Origin: UBA2882 sp964619485
Lineage (GTDB): Bacteria > Bacillota > Clostridia > Lachnospirales > Lachnospiraceae
Reading direction: 5' to 3'
NCBI GenBank assembly: GCA_964619485.1
Contig: CAZUCI010000024.1
Location: 1 to 37,792, forward strand
Length of the DNA stretch: 37,792 bases
The position numbers and the translations under genes were made by a program. Below, piece after piece: positions 7,539-15,410 of this stretch. The notes under the pieces were generated by a model, which worked only from the letters and a program-made list of their open reading frames with translations, was not told the DNA's origin and made no database searches. Position 1 is the stretch's first letter; each line of letters opens with the position of its first letter.

Positions 7539-9635
7539 TCATTCAGCACTATCGCTTTTGATACTTTTATCCTGGAAAAAGTGATAGCTTGTTACACCAA
7601 TAACCTTATCAAATACCATAAACAATGCAGGTAATACTAATAATACTGTTACCATACTAATCAGAGCACCTCTGGCCATCAGGTTACAGAGAGAACTGAT
7701 CATATCAATATCAGAATACAGGCCAACACCAAAGGTCGCTGCAAAGAAGCTTAATGCACTGACAATAACTGACTGTGCACTGACCTGATGCGCTGTATAT
7801 ACAGCCTCTTTTTTGGAAACTCCTGCCGCACGCTCACGTTTATATCTGGTCGTCATCAAAATTGCATAATCGACTGTAGAGCCCAGCTGAATTGTTCCAA
7901 TAACCACCGAGGCGATAAACGGGATAACAGTCTTTGTATAATAAGGAATACCCATATTGACAAAGATTGCAAACTCAATTGTCACAACCAGAATGACTGG
8001 GAGTGAAATGGATTTAAATACAAATAAGATGATGATGAAAATTACACCGATGGAAACTGCACTGACAACTCGGAAATCCTTATCGGTAATTGTAATCAAA
8101 TCCTTTGTACAGGGTGCTTCACCAATTAACATTCCCTTTGGATCATACTTTTTCAGAATCTGATTCAGCTGGTCACACTGTGCATTAACCTCATCTGATG
8201 CCACCTTATATTCGGAAGCTATCATTATCAGCTGCCAGTTCTCATTCTGCACATCTGAAAGAAGATCATCCGGAATCAGGCTTTCCGGAATAGCTGGTCC
8301 TAAAAGTGAACTCTTGCCAAGAACAGCCTTAACTCCGTCCACATCATTCATCTCATCGATCATTTCTTTGGTTTTCTTTGCACTCATGCTGCTGTCTGCC
8401 AAAACAATATGTGTCGTGTTCATCTCAAAGGTATCATTCAGCTTATCATTTGCCATGATACTTGGAAGTGTTTTAGGTAAGGTTGAATCCAGATTGTAAT
8501 ATACATCCGTATTCTTATAACCGATAATAGCCGGAATCCAAAGCAGAACAAACAGAACTAAAATGATAACATAATGCTTTACCACAAATTTGGAAATACG
8601 AATCTGAGGTAATACCGGTTTGTGCTTCGTCTTTTCTATTAAATTATCAAAAATCATAATCATGGCAGGCAAAATAGTGATACATCCGATAACACCGAAC
8701 AAAACACCCTTAGCCATTACAACTCCCAAATCAAGACCCAGTGTAAAGCTCATGAAGCACAACGCAACAAATCCGGCAACAGTTGTAATGGAGCTTCCTA
8801 CTACAGAAGAGAATGTTGCTGCAATCGCCTCTGCCATTGCTTCATTTTTGTCGGTGCACGTTTCTTTTTTCTCTGCATAGCTGTGCCACAGGAAAATGGA
8901 ATAATCCATGGTAACGCCAAGCTGAAGTACCGCTGCCAACGCCTGTGTTACATATGAAATCTGTCCCAGGAAAATATTTGTTCCCAAATTGTATACAATT
9001 GCCATTCCTATACTTAACAGGAAAAACAGTGGAATTACGTAGGAATCCATTGTAAGTGATAAGACAATTGCTGATAAAATAACTGCAATCAAGACATAAA
9101 TTGGAGTCTCACGATTAGACAGATTCTTGGTATCTGTTACGACTGCTGACATCCCGCTGATAAAGCAGCTCTCACCAGTAATGCTACGCAGCTCCTCAAT
9201 TGCATCCATAGTCTCATCTGCCGACATGGTCGTGTCAAACATAACCACCATCATGGTTGCATCGCCCTTGTTAAATACATCTGATACTTCGGTTGGAAGT
9301 ACCTCTGCCGGAATGGAAATATCTGCAAGGGAATCATACCAGATAATTTTCTTGACATGGTCAACACCTTCCATCTTTTCCTTTAAGGCTGCCACATCCT
9401 TATAAGGCATCCCTTCTACGACCACCATGGAAAATGCGCCAGTGCCAAACTCATCTTCCAGAATATCCTGTCCTTCCATTGTCTCAATGTCACCTGGAAG
9501 ATAGGACAAAATATCATAGTTGACTCTTGTTTTAAAGTAACCTATGGCGGACGGGATCAAAAGCAATAAAGCCAGTATAAAAATCGGAACTTTAAACTTT
9601 ACGACCCACTCTCCAAATTTTTTCATATCTCTCAT
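7539..9635 (-). CDS. MMPL/RND family transporter (HAE3-like)
   Basis: This 698-aa membrane transporter has twelve predicted helices: TM1 at about 13-33, a large outer loop to about 175, a five-helix bundle, TM7 near 350, a second outer loop to about 510 and a final bundle. The paired acidic motifs VTMDYSIFL and STVDYAILM, in TM4 and TM10, are in the usual place of the proton-relay aspartates of MmpL-type RND proteins. Substrates in Gram-positives are often lipids or hydrophobic compounds, and none can be named here. The start is either 9635 or the ATG three codons on (9626), both with weak AG-rich ribosome sites. It is encoded with the LxxG protein and the MntP-like gene, and a TetR regulator lies upstream on the same strand. 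Confidence 0.92.
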   Translation of the reverse strand: MRDMKKFGEWVVKFKVPIFILALLLLIPSAIGYFKTRVNYDILSYLPGDIETMEGQDILEDEFGTGAFSMVVVEGMPYKDVAALKEKMEGVDHVKKIIWYDSLADISIPAEVLPTEVSDVFNKGDATMMVVMFDTTMSADETMDAIEELRSITGESCFISGMSAVVTDTKNLSNRETPIYVLIAVILSAIVLSLTMDSYVIPLFFLLSIGMAIVYNLGTNIFLGQISYVTQALAAVLQLGVTMDYSIFLWHSYAEKKETCTDKNEAMAEAIAATFSSVVGSSITTVAGFVALCFMSFTLGLDLGVVMAKGVLFGVIGCITILPAMIMIFDNLIEKTKHKPVLPQIRISKFVVKHYVIILVLFVLLWIPAIIGYKNTDVYYNLDSTLPKTLPSIMANDKLNDTFEMNTTHIVLADSSMSAKKTKEMIDEMNDVDGVKAVLGKSSLLGPAIPESLIPDDLLSDVQNENWQLIMIASEYKVASDEVNAQCDQLNQILKKYDPKGMLIGEAPCTKDLITITDKDFRVVSAVSIGVIFIIILFVFKSISLPVILVVTIEFAIFVNMGIPYYTKTVIPFIASVVIGTIQLGSTVDYAILMTTRYKRERAAGVSKKEAVYTAHQVSAQSVIVSALSFFAATFGVGLYSDIDMISSLCNLMARGALISMVTVLLVLPALFMVFDKVIGVTSYHFFQDKSIKSDSAE

Positions 9636-9663
9636 CTCTTTTCTTCTATTTGTCTGAAAGTAT

Positions 9664-9702
9664 AAAAAAAAAGATCAGATAAATGAATATCCAATCTTTT
9701 TT
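9664..9702 (-). terminator. Intrinsic terminator or attenuator between tetR and the RND gene
   Basis: Minus-strand AAAAAAGATTGGATA (9702-9688) pairs along its whole length with TATCTGATCTTTTTT (9681-9667), including two G-U pairs, around the loop TTCATT. The T run continues to 9664. With A and T runs on opposite sides it would work on both strands. It sits only 28 bases before the transporter start codon. Confidence 0.85.
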
Positions 9703-9718
9703 GTCTGTTTTTCTTTCG

Positions 9719-9742
9719 TATACAAATCACTTGATTTGTATA
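9719..9742. promoter_or_regulatory. 24-bp palindrome, probable TetR-family operator
   Basis: Perfect 11-base arms TATACAAATCA and TGATTTGTATA are separated by two bases. The palindrome lies in the tetR-RND gap, between the tetR stop and the terminator at 9664-9702. TetR dimers typically bind palindromes of this size. Assignment to the adjacent regulator is inference. Confidence 0.65.
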
Positions 9743-9776
9743 TTTTATTTAAACAATTTATTTAATTTAATTAAGA

Positions 9777-10349
9777 TTATTCTGTTTCTTCCATCTCTTT
9801 TAACACGTCATCCATAGACCTGCTGATAACATAGTGATACACCTTTGCCATTTCCACAGGGGATATAATCATCCCTGAATCAATCCATTCCAGCACAATA
9901 AAGCTCATGGACTGTGCATAGTAACGGGCAATAATTTTGGGTGTCAGCCACACATTATTCCATCTTCTGCTGCCAACACGATCTGTAATAAACTCCTCTA
10001 ATACCACTGTAATAGAATCCTTTACAATACTTGCAAAGGAATTTTGTCCATCCATCTGGGATAATTTCTGATAAAATTCCTTATCCTTATATACATTGGT
10101 GAAAATGAGAATCATTGCCTCATTGATCATGTCATTGTCTAACAGTGGGCGTACGGGCTCAAAAATTTCTTCTTTTACAATTCGCTCAATCACCTCATAT
10201 TTATCCTGAAAATGATTATAGAAGGTAGGACGAATCACACCGGCTTCATCTGTAATCTCCTTAATGGTGATCTTTTCAACCGGTTCTTTCAAAACAAGCT
10301 TCTTAAAGCTTGTAATTAACTGTTTATCAATATCAATTTTTGTATGCAT
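9777..10349 (-). CDS. TetR/AcrR family transcriptional regulator
   Basis: This 190-aa regulator has an N-terminal helix-turn-helix (about 22-52: EKITIKEITDEAGVIRPTFY, then NHFQDKYEVI) in which the TFYNHFQDK recognition-helix pattern is typical of the family. A helical ligand-binding domain of about 140 residues follows, resembling the DhaS/YfiR-like group in spacing. It lies on the same strand upstream of the RND operon with two palindromes nearby, so it probably represses that operon and perhaps itself. It begins 25 bases after the DtxR-like stop. The ligand is unknown. The ribosome site is weak (ACGGAGTG). Confidence 0.9.
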   Translation of the reverse strand: MHTKIDIDKQLITSFKKLVLKEPVEKITIKEITDEAGVIRPTFYNHFQDKYEVIERIVKEEIFEPVRPLLDNDMINEAMILIFTNVYKDKEFYQKLSQMDGQNSFASIVKDSITVVLEEFITDRVGSRRWNNVWLTPKIIARYYAQSMSFIVLEWIDSGMIISPVEMAKVYHYVISRSMDDVLKEMEETE

Positions 10350-10366
10350 CTAATCACTCCGTGTGG

Positions 10367-10383
10367 AACGATTACTAATCGTT
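10367..10383. promoter_or_regulatory. 17-bp palindrome over the dtxR-like stop codon
   Basis: AACGATTA and TAATCGTT flank a single central base, a perfect inverted repeat. The central bases are the stop codon of the DtxR-like gene, and the site ends 18 bases before the tetR start codon. It could be an operator for tetR. Its sequence differs from the palindrome at 9719-9742, so the two may not bind the same protein. Confidence 0.45.
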
Positions 10384-10752
10384 ATACTCTTCTACCTGTT
10401 TCATAAAATTTTGAATACCGGCAAGCGTTTCATCCTGAATAAAATGCTCCATGTGACATGCATCCTGCTCAGCGATTTCCTCCGGAACATCCGCTGTCAT
10501 CATGAGAAATCTGGTGAGAATCTCGTGTTTCTTTGCAATAGCTTCAGCCAGCTTTTTCCCGTTCTTTGTCAACACAATCTCACTGCCGGAAGTAATTTCA
10601 ATATATCCGTCTTCCTTTAAAAGTCCCATTGCACGGCTGACACTTGGTTTGGAAAAACCTAAAGTCCTTGCAACATCAATCGCATGAACTGCTGTTTTTT
10701 CCTTTCCTAACATATATATTGTCTCTAAGTAATTCTCTCTTGATTCCTGCAT
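10375..10752 (-). CDS. DtxR/MntR-family metal-dependent regulator, short form
   Basis: This 125-aa protein has an N-terminal winged helix (about 7-65) and a dimerisation/metal domain ending in ACHMEH. Aligned by eye to MntR, ligands at H76, E102 and H103 are kept. The MntR D8 position is Asn (N7), and position 99 is Cys rather than Glu, as in iron-sensing DtxR. There is no SH3-like C-terminal domain, so the size is MntR-like. The ATG at 10752 has a GAGGAG ribosome site; a longer open frame upstream would run through its own promoter and is rejected. The operator-like repeat at 10804-10819 suggests autoregulation. The metal, iron or manganese, cannot be settled. Confidence 0.87.
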   Translation of the reverse strand: MQESRENYLETIYMLGKEKTAVHAIDVARTLGFSKPSVSRAMGLLKEDGYIEITSGSEIVLTKNGKKLAEAIAKKHEILTRFLMMTADVPEEIAEQDACHMEHFIQDETLAGIQNFMKQVEEYND

Positions 10753-10801
10753 ATGTATCTCTCCTCTTCCTTTGTTCCCTGAAAACCTGTTTCTACTCAT
10801 C

Positions 10802-10830
10802 ATGTTAGCTCTTGCTAACTGTTTTGTCAA
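10802..10830 (-). promoter_or_regulatory. Promoter with embedded DtxR-like operator
   Basis: On the minus strand TTGACA (10830-10825), 17 bases and TAACAT (10807-10802) form a promoter for the DtxR-like gene. The inverted repeat GTTAGC-4 bases-GCTAAC (10819-10804) lies in the spacer and enters the -10 box. TTAGC/GCTAA half-sites resemble known DtxR/MntR-family boxes, so binding would block polymerase. Assignment to the adjacent gene is inferred. Confidence 0.75.
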
Positions 10831-10915
10831 CCCTGGCAGAAGCTTTGAAGGCAATATATACATGCAGGTGCTTTCCCACACCACAATGTTTTTGAGAATA
10901 CTTCAGCAGCTTTGA

Positions 10916-11329
10916 TTATGCACCTGTAATCTGCTTTTGAATCTGTGTAAGCTCCTCATCAGACACTTCCGTTGGATTCCATAAAATATGCTGTCCATCA
11001 TTCTTGTATCTTGGAATAATATGTAAATGAAAATGCATCACTGTCTGTCCTGCTGCCTCTCCATTATTCTGAACGAGATTAACTCCATCCGCATTGAGAC
11101 TTTCCTTCATCTGCTTTGCCAGCTTTTTGGCTAATACCATGGCTTTGGCCGCAGTTTCATCCGGAAGCTCAAACAGATTCTCTGCGTGATCCTTTGGCAG
11201 AATCAGCGCATGCCCCCTGGTTGCCGGTCCCATATCTAAAATAACCTTAAAATCCTCATCCTCGTAAATTGACTTTGTAGGAATAGCTCCATTTGCCAGT
11301 TTACAGAAAATACAATCATCCTTCTTCAT
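10916..11329 (-). CDS. HIT family nucleotide hydrolase/transferase
   Basis: This 137-aa histidine-triad protein has the signature HFHLHIIPR (H99, H101, H103), the catalytic HxHxH of enzymes acting on nucleotide phosphoramidates or dinucleoside polyphosphates. An N-terminal CxxC (C6, C9 in DCIFCK) with further His residues fits the zinc-bearing Hint/HinT subgroup. Full length, with a GGAGG ribosome site. It is 85 bases downstream of the flavodoxin-SCP2 gene, so it may close the long transcript that starts upstream or have its own promoter; none is clear in the gap. Confidence 0.93.
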   Translation of the reverse strand: MKKDDCIFCKLANGAIPTKSIYEDEDFKVILDMGPATRGHALILPKDHAENLFELPDETAAKAMVLAKKLAKQMKESLNADGVNLVQNNGEAAGQTVMHFHLHIIPRYKNDGQHILWNPTEVSDEELTQIQKQITGA

Positions 11330-11414
11330 TGTTCATCCTCCATCTATTGAACCAGAATATCTCAGTTTACACATCTACTTACCTATTAGCTTACCTGACA
11401 TCTTATATATATGG

Positions 11415-12419
11415 CTATTTGGCATCCTCGAATACGAAAATCTGATCCAGCATGCGCAGCAGCTTAAAATCGCCCTTTACCTTCATGGCACCGGTGCTCA
11501 TAAATGCGCGTTGGAAGGTCATTCGTCCCTCCGTTATATCAATGAGCGTATCCATATCCGTATTGATAAACACATCCGACGCTTCCTCCATGCCCATGTG
11601 ACACTCAAGCTCCCTGTTTTCAATCTTCAGGTATATTGCCTGCTTCAAATCTGCCGTCTGAATCTTGTAAATTACATGACAGTCTGACTGTGGAACAAAA
11701 TGCTTCTGAAATGCTTCTATTATATCAGGCTCCGTATCCTCTGAGCCCTTATCCATCATTCCCTTAAACAGACTGGCCAATTCCTTGATGTCTTCCTTCT
11801 GAGTCTGCACATATGTATCATCCGATGCATACTGGGAAAGCTGTTCCGATTCCTGCGGGGTCAAATCAATATTTTTATTGATTGCAACAGTTTTATTAAC
11901 CGCCTGGTTGCTTGCCGGAAGACTGGCCACCTTCTGGTGAATGGTTCGATACATATTCTCGGCTTTTTTCTCTATGATATTGATATAATCCTTGTTATTC
12001 TCCAAAATCTGCATATCCGGTATGTAGCCACAAATTCCACTGCATGGCTTTCCGCCTAATATTTCCCAGGCAACTGAAAGGTTCAGCTTTGCATCGCGCT
12101 CTCCGTAGGTTGTACTCATTGCAACAGGGCACATGTAGATATTACTGATTTTCTCCTTGTCTCCATAGAGCCAGCAGGAATCCAGGAAAAGCTGCAGATA
12201 ACCACCGATTCCATACCACTCGACCGTTGTGGCAAGAATAATGCCGTCGACATCCTTTAGTGTCTGCGGTAAAGCCGTAATACTATTTTTTAACTCTGCA
12301 AGCATAAAGCGTTCAACTGTCACATTGAGCTCCTCTAACACTTCCTGCATTTTATTGACTACAAAAAGGGATGGATCATCCATCAAGCCTCTTCCACCAT
12401 AATAAATATTAACCTTCAT
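11415..12419 (-). CDS. Flavodoxin-like / SCP2 domain fusion protein
   Basis: This 334-aa protein appears to fuse two domains. Residues 1-165 look like the NADPH-dependent FMN reductase/flavodoxin fold (strand VNIYYGG, DGIILATTVEWYGIGGYLQL as a flavin-loop region, then SWLYG-type spacing), although the P-loop for FMN phosphate is atypical (GGRGLMDDPS). A linker (about 165-235) leads to an SCP2-like C-terminal domain (about 240-330) with the characteristic FMSTGAMKVKGDFKLLRML stretch. SCP2 domains bind lipids or other hydrophobic ligands. A flavin-dependent reaction on a hydrophobic substrate is therefore possible, but unproven. It starts two bases after the rhomboid stop (AGAGAGG overlaps that gene's end), so the two are translationally linked. 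Confidence 0.75.
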   Translation of the reverse strand: MKVNIYYGGRGLMDDPSLFVVNKMQEVLEELNVTVERFMLAELKNSITALPQTLKDVDGIILATTVEWYGIGGYLQLFLDSCWLYGDKEKISNIYMCPVAMSTTYGERDAKLNLSVAWEILGGKPCSGICGYIPDMQILENNKDYINIIEKKAENMYRTIHQKVASLPASNQAVNKTVAINKNIDLTPQESEQLSQYASDDTYVQTQKEDIKELASLFKGMMDKGSEDTEPDIIEAFQKHFVPQSDCHVIYKIQTADLKQAIYLKIENRELECHMGMEEASDVFINTDMDTLIDITEGRMTFQRAFMSTGAMKVKGDFKLLRMLDQIFVFEDAK

Positions 12420-12421
12420 GC

Positions 12422-13462
12422 TTACCTCTCTTCTGCCTTTGCACGTTTCTTATGATACAGAAAAATGCAAAGAACAAATCCTGCCACTAATCCACCTATA
12501 TGAGCTGCATTGTCGATATTTGTGGATACAAGTCCTCTATAAATTGTATAACAAATCAGAAAAAGTACCTTTGGAACAGACATTGTCTCCAAATAGCCTC
12601 TGTTTCGAATTAAAAGCCACAATAATCCACCTACCATTCCAAAGATGGCTCCGCTGGCACCAATGGAACTGCTGATTTCAGGCTGCAGGGACTGCATAAA
12701 CAAGGATGCAGCTCCTCCACACAGACCAGCCAGAAAATAGAGCAGAAAATACTTCACATGACCCAGCTGCCTTTCCACTATATCTCCTAAAAAGACAAGA
12801 ATCATCATGTTTCCCACCAGGTGCATCATATCTCCATGTAAAAACATGCAGGTAATCAGGCGATACCACTGTCCTGCCTCTACACCCCTTAGGCTTAATG
12901 CACCATAATTATACAACAAATCGCCTGATAATGTACAGAAAGTAAACACCAAAGCATTGATTAAAAAAAGAAAATGATTAACCAATGGCTGTTCTCTGAG
13001 ATTTTTCCTCGTTCTTCGTCCAGAAGCATCGTACTGCAATTCATCCCCGGCAATTTTACTCTCATCAAAATCCGCCTGCACCCATTCACGAATCAGCGAT
13101 CGCATTCCATAAAAGTCTTCGGCTTTTCCCTCCGGAACAATAAGCTCCTTATTGTGTACATCGACAATCCAGTAAAAGGGTTCGTCATTCCCCAGGGAAA
13201 CTGCTCTTTCCACCGAATTTGCAAGAACCAGAACCAGGTAATGAATCTCTTCACAGCCCTGGTCCATGAATTTCCACCTGGCCTTTTGGGTAATGGAATG
13301 AAGAGCATCCTCTGTTATATAAGGGTTCTCTCCCATATCAACCAGCTCAATCATACTGACAAAGCCGTTTTCTCTCTTAAAAAAGATTGTAAACTCGGGC
13401 AAGTTGGTCATCATGCGAAGATATCCGTTCTGTCCAAGATAGTAGGAAATTTTCCGTTTCAT
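12422..13462 (-). CDS. Rhomboid family intramembrane serine protease
   Basis: This 346-aa integral membrane protease has the catalytic serine in GASG (S270) and the catalytic histidine in AAHIGG (H321). The H209, H214 and N218 positions of the HGDMMHLVGNM helix form the usual oxyanion region. A cytoplasmic N-terminal domain of about 160 residues precedes the six or so helices, as in Bacillus YqgP. Rhomboids cut single-span membrane proteins inside the bilayer. The gene sits at the end of the Tad pilus cluster, 53 bases after the FHA gene, so a pilin-like or assembly protein is an attractive but unproven substrate. Ribosome site GGAAAGGG. Confidence 0.93.
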   Translation of the reverse strand: MKRKISYYLGQNGYLRMMTNLPEFTIFFKRENGFVSMIELVDMGENPYITEDALHSITQKARWKFMDQGCEEIHYLVLVLANSVERAVSLGNDEPFYWIVDVHNKELIVPEGKAEDFYGMRSLIREWVQADFDESKIAGDELQYDASGRRTRKNLREQPLVNHFLFLINALVFTFCTLSGDLLYNYGALSLRGVEAGQWYRLITCMFLHGDMMHLVGNMMILVFLGDIVERQLGHVKYFLLYFLAGLCGGAASLFMQSLQPEISSSIGASGAIFGMVGGLLWLLIRNRGYLETMSVPKVLFLICYTIYRGLVSTNIDNAAHIGGLVAGFVLCIFLYHKKRAKAEER

Positions 13463-13515
13463 ATTTTACCCTTTCCTTTACTTATAGAAAAGGGTATCAT
13501 TTATATTTTTGAGTG

Positions 13516-14901
13516 TCAATGATACGTGAATCTTAATCTGCCAAAAACAATCTCATCGCCGCTTTCCAACAGCACCTGCTCATTGGGCTCCAGACGGATT
13601 CCATTGTGATAGGTGCCGTTCAGGCTGTTTAAATCCGTCAGGTAAACCGCATCCTCGCGCAGGGTGAACCGGGCATGCATCCTGCTGATAGAGGAATCCT
13701 CCATGACAAAATCGACCTTCCCCTGCATTTTTCCAATGATAAAAGGAAACCTGGATAAATCTATTTCCTTTCTTTTTCCTCTGATTTTGCCAGTCAGAAT
13801 CCGTTCTTCTCTGTAACAGTTTTCCTCGATCAGTACCGTTTCATAGGTATTTCTGCTTACCTCCACCGGCTGCTCCTCTGCTCTGTCACCAAGAAACACC
13901 GGCTCGTCCTGCTTCGATTGAAAAAGCTCCTCCTCAAGCCCGAATTCTCCCTCCTTGCTGACAGTTTCAAATGTTTCCCGGGTATTTTGAGTTCTCTTTC
14001 TATAAATATATCTGTTTAGAAACAGCCCCACTAGGGAGAGAACAATAATTCCGCCACCAACCACCGTCTCTTTTTCATAAATGCACAGCTGCAGCATAAA
14101 GCCTGCCAAAAACAGACCATAAACCGTCATTCCAATACCTCCGAATAAAAGCACTGCAAAGAATACCGTACGCAGTGTATGGAGATTTTTTTCTCTTTTA
14201 CTGTTTTCCTGATCAACTGTGCTTGCCTGCTCACTGAAATCAGTGGAGTCCAAATAAAAATCATCCTTCACCGATGCATGGACTTCATCCACAGCCGACT
14301 CGTTTAAAATGTCTGCTTTCTCCTGAGAAATCTGCTTATCCCTTCCCGTTTCTGCCTCCTCCTTTTCTTCAAAAAGACGCCCCAGGGCACATACCATATC
14401 AAATGCTTCTTCTTTCATATAACGATAGAAGCTGTATGCAGTGACAACAGCCTCTTCCTCCTCATGACAGACCCTGTCTAATATAAAATCTACAAAGGCC
14501 TCCTTCTTCTCCAGGTATTCTGCCTCTGATTCGTGGAAAAAGGTCAGCGCTACTCTTTTATTGACCAAATCATAATATAGGAACTCCGGTGACAGAAGAA
14601 TATCATCCTCCCCCAGCATATATTCCTCCAATTCCATTAGTCCTGTTTGAAGGCTCCTTAGAATATCTCTCAGTTCTTCACTGTTTATTTCCTTTTTTTC
14701 ATACAGACATGCCAGAGACTGTTTCCCGCTGATGTCATAATAAATCTCATTCTCTCCATTAAAGGAATGAACAGCTACCGGCAAAAGGCAGGCAAGCTTA
14801 TTCTCAAGAATCATCGCCAGTGAAAAGGATTCCTCCATACCTTGATTCTGCTTTACCACCATAAAGCTTTTATGATTTTCTCTCTTGTACTCACATTCCA
14901 T
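13516..14901 (-). CDS. DUF6382-like N-domain and FHA domain protein of the Tad cluster
   Basis: This 461-aa protein has an N-terminal domain (about 1-170) of the kind named DUF6382 in my memory, found beside clostridial pilus genes, followed by an acidic linker. Two membrane helices (about 245-300) come next, then a charged region and a C-terminal forkhead-associated domain (about 385-460). FHA landmarks are FIIGK, SSISRMHARF and SLNGTYHNG, so a phosphothreonine-binding surface is probably intact. With even-numbered helices both ends should face the cytoplasm. It probably links phosphorylation to pilus assembly or activity (inference). No Ser/Thr kinase gene is seen in the window. Start supported by GGAGGAG. 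Confidence 0.88.
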   Translation of the reverse strand: MECEYKRENHKSFMVVKQNQGMEESFSLAMILENKLACLLPVAVHSFNGENEIYYDISGKQSLACLYEKKEINSEELRDILRSLQTGLMELEEYMLGEDDILLSPEFLYYDLVNKRVALTFFHESEAEYLEKKEAFVDFILDRVCHEEEEAVVTAYSFYRYMKEEAFDMVCALGRLFEEKEEAETGRDKQISQEKADILNESAVDEVHASVKDDFYLDSTDFSEQASTVDQENSKREKNLHTLRTVFFAVLLFGGIGMTVYGLFLAGFMLQLCIYEKETVVGGGIIVLSLVGLFLNRYIYRKRTQNTRETFETVSKEGEFGLEEELFQSKQDEPVFLGDRAEEQPVEVSRNTYETVLIEENCYREERILTGKIRGKRKEIDLSRFPFIIGKMQGKVDFVMEDSSISRMHARFTLREDAVYLTDLNSLNGTYHNGIRLEPNEQVLLESGDEIVFGRLRFTYH

Positions 14902-14948
14902 GTTTACTCCTCCGCCTCTGTTTCATTTATCTCATTTTCTTCTTCTGA

Positions 14949-15410
14949 CTAATTTTTTTCTAATTGATCTTTTTCTGATTGTTCTTTTTCTGATTGATCT
15001 TTTAACCGCTCCAGCTTTCGACATCCTCTTACAAAAGTCAATGGTTGCATAATTTTCTCCTCCCTCTCTATCTGATGTTCCCAGCCTCTAAAGGAATGAC
15101 TCATGGCAACGCTTACCTTTGTACCGGTAATCTCCAGCTTCCTTTCATACTCTGTATTTCCCAAAAGCTGACCCACCAGAGCTTCTGCTATTCCTGTCTC
15201 TGCCTTTTGATATCGTTCCTCATTACTGTCCCATTCCATTCTTCCTGCGCGAAGAACAGCCGTCTCACAGGCTCTGTCCACAGAACATCGGTTAAACAGA
15301 AAAAAAGCCAAAAACATAAAATTTAAAATGGTTATAAAAACAAAGGGAATAATAATTGCTGCTTCAATCGTTGCAGCCCCTCGATGATCCAGGCAAACCG
15401 ACCGTTTCAA
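14949..15410 (-). CDS. TadE-like minor pilin
   Basis: This 153-aa protein has a class-type prepilin segment: HRG followed by AATIEAAIIIPFVFITILNF, with glutamate at +5 after the predicted cut and a long hydrophobic helix. It starts at TTG (15410-15408), which overlaps the TGA stop of the preceding peptidase gene as TTGA, and has GGGAGG eight bases upstream. An ATG 19 codons earlier is in frame but lies inside the peptidase gene and has no good ribosome site. The C-terminus ends in three near-copies of a five-residue DQSEK repeat. It is probably processed by one of the two prepilin peptidases in the locus. Confidence 0.85.
   Translation of the reverse strand: MKRSVCLDHRGAATIEAAIIIPFVFITILNFMFLAFFLFNRCSVDRACETAVLRAGRMEWDSNEERYQKAETGIAEALVGQLLGNTEYERKLEITGTKVSVAMSHSFRGWEHQIEREEKIMQPLTFVRGCRKLERLKDQSEKEQSEKDQLEKN
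14955..15000 (-). repeat. Three 15-bp tandem repeats at the 3' end of tadE
   Basis: About three copies of a 15-base unit (GATCAATCAGAAAAA and variants) encode DQSEK-EQSEK-DQLEK. Because the unit is a multiple of three, gain or loss of a copy would keep the frame and only lengthen or shorten the charged tail. Confidence 0.8.
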
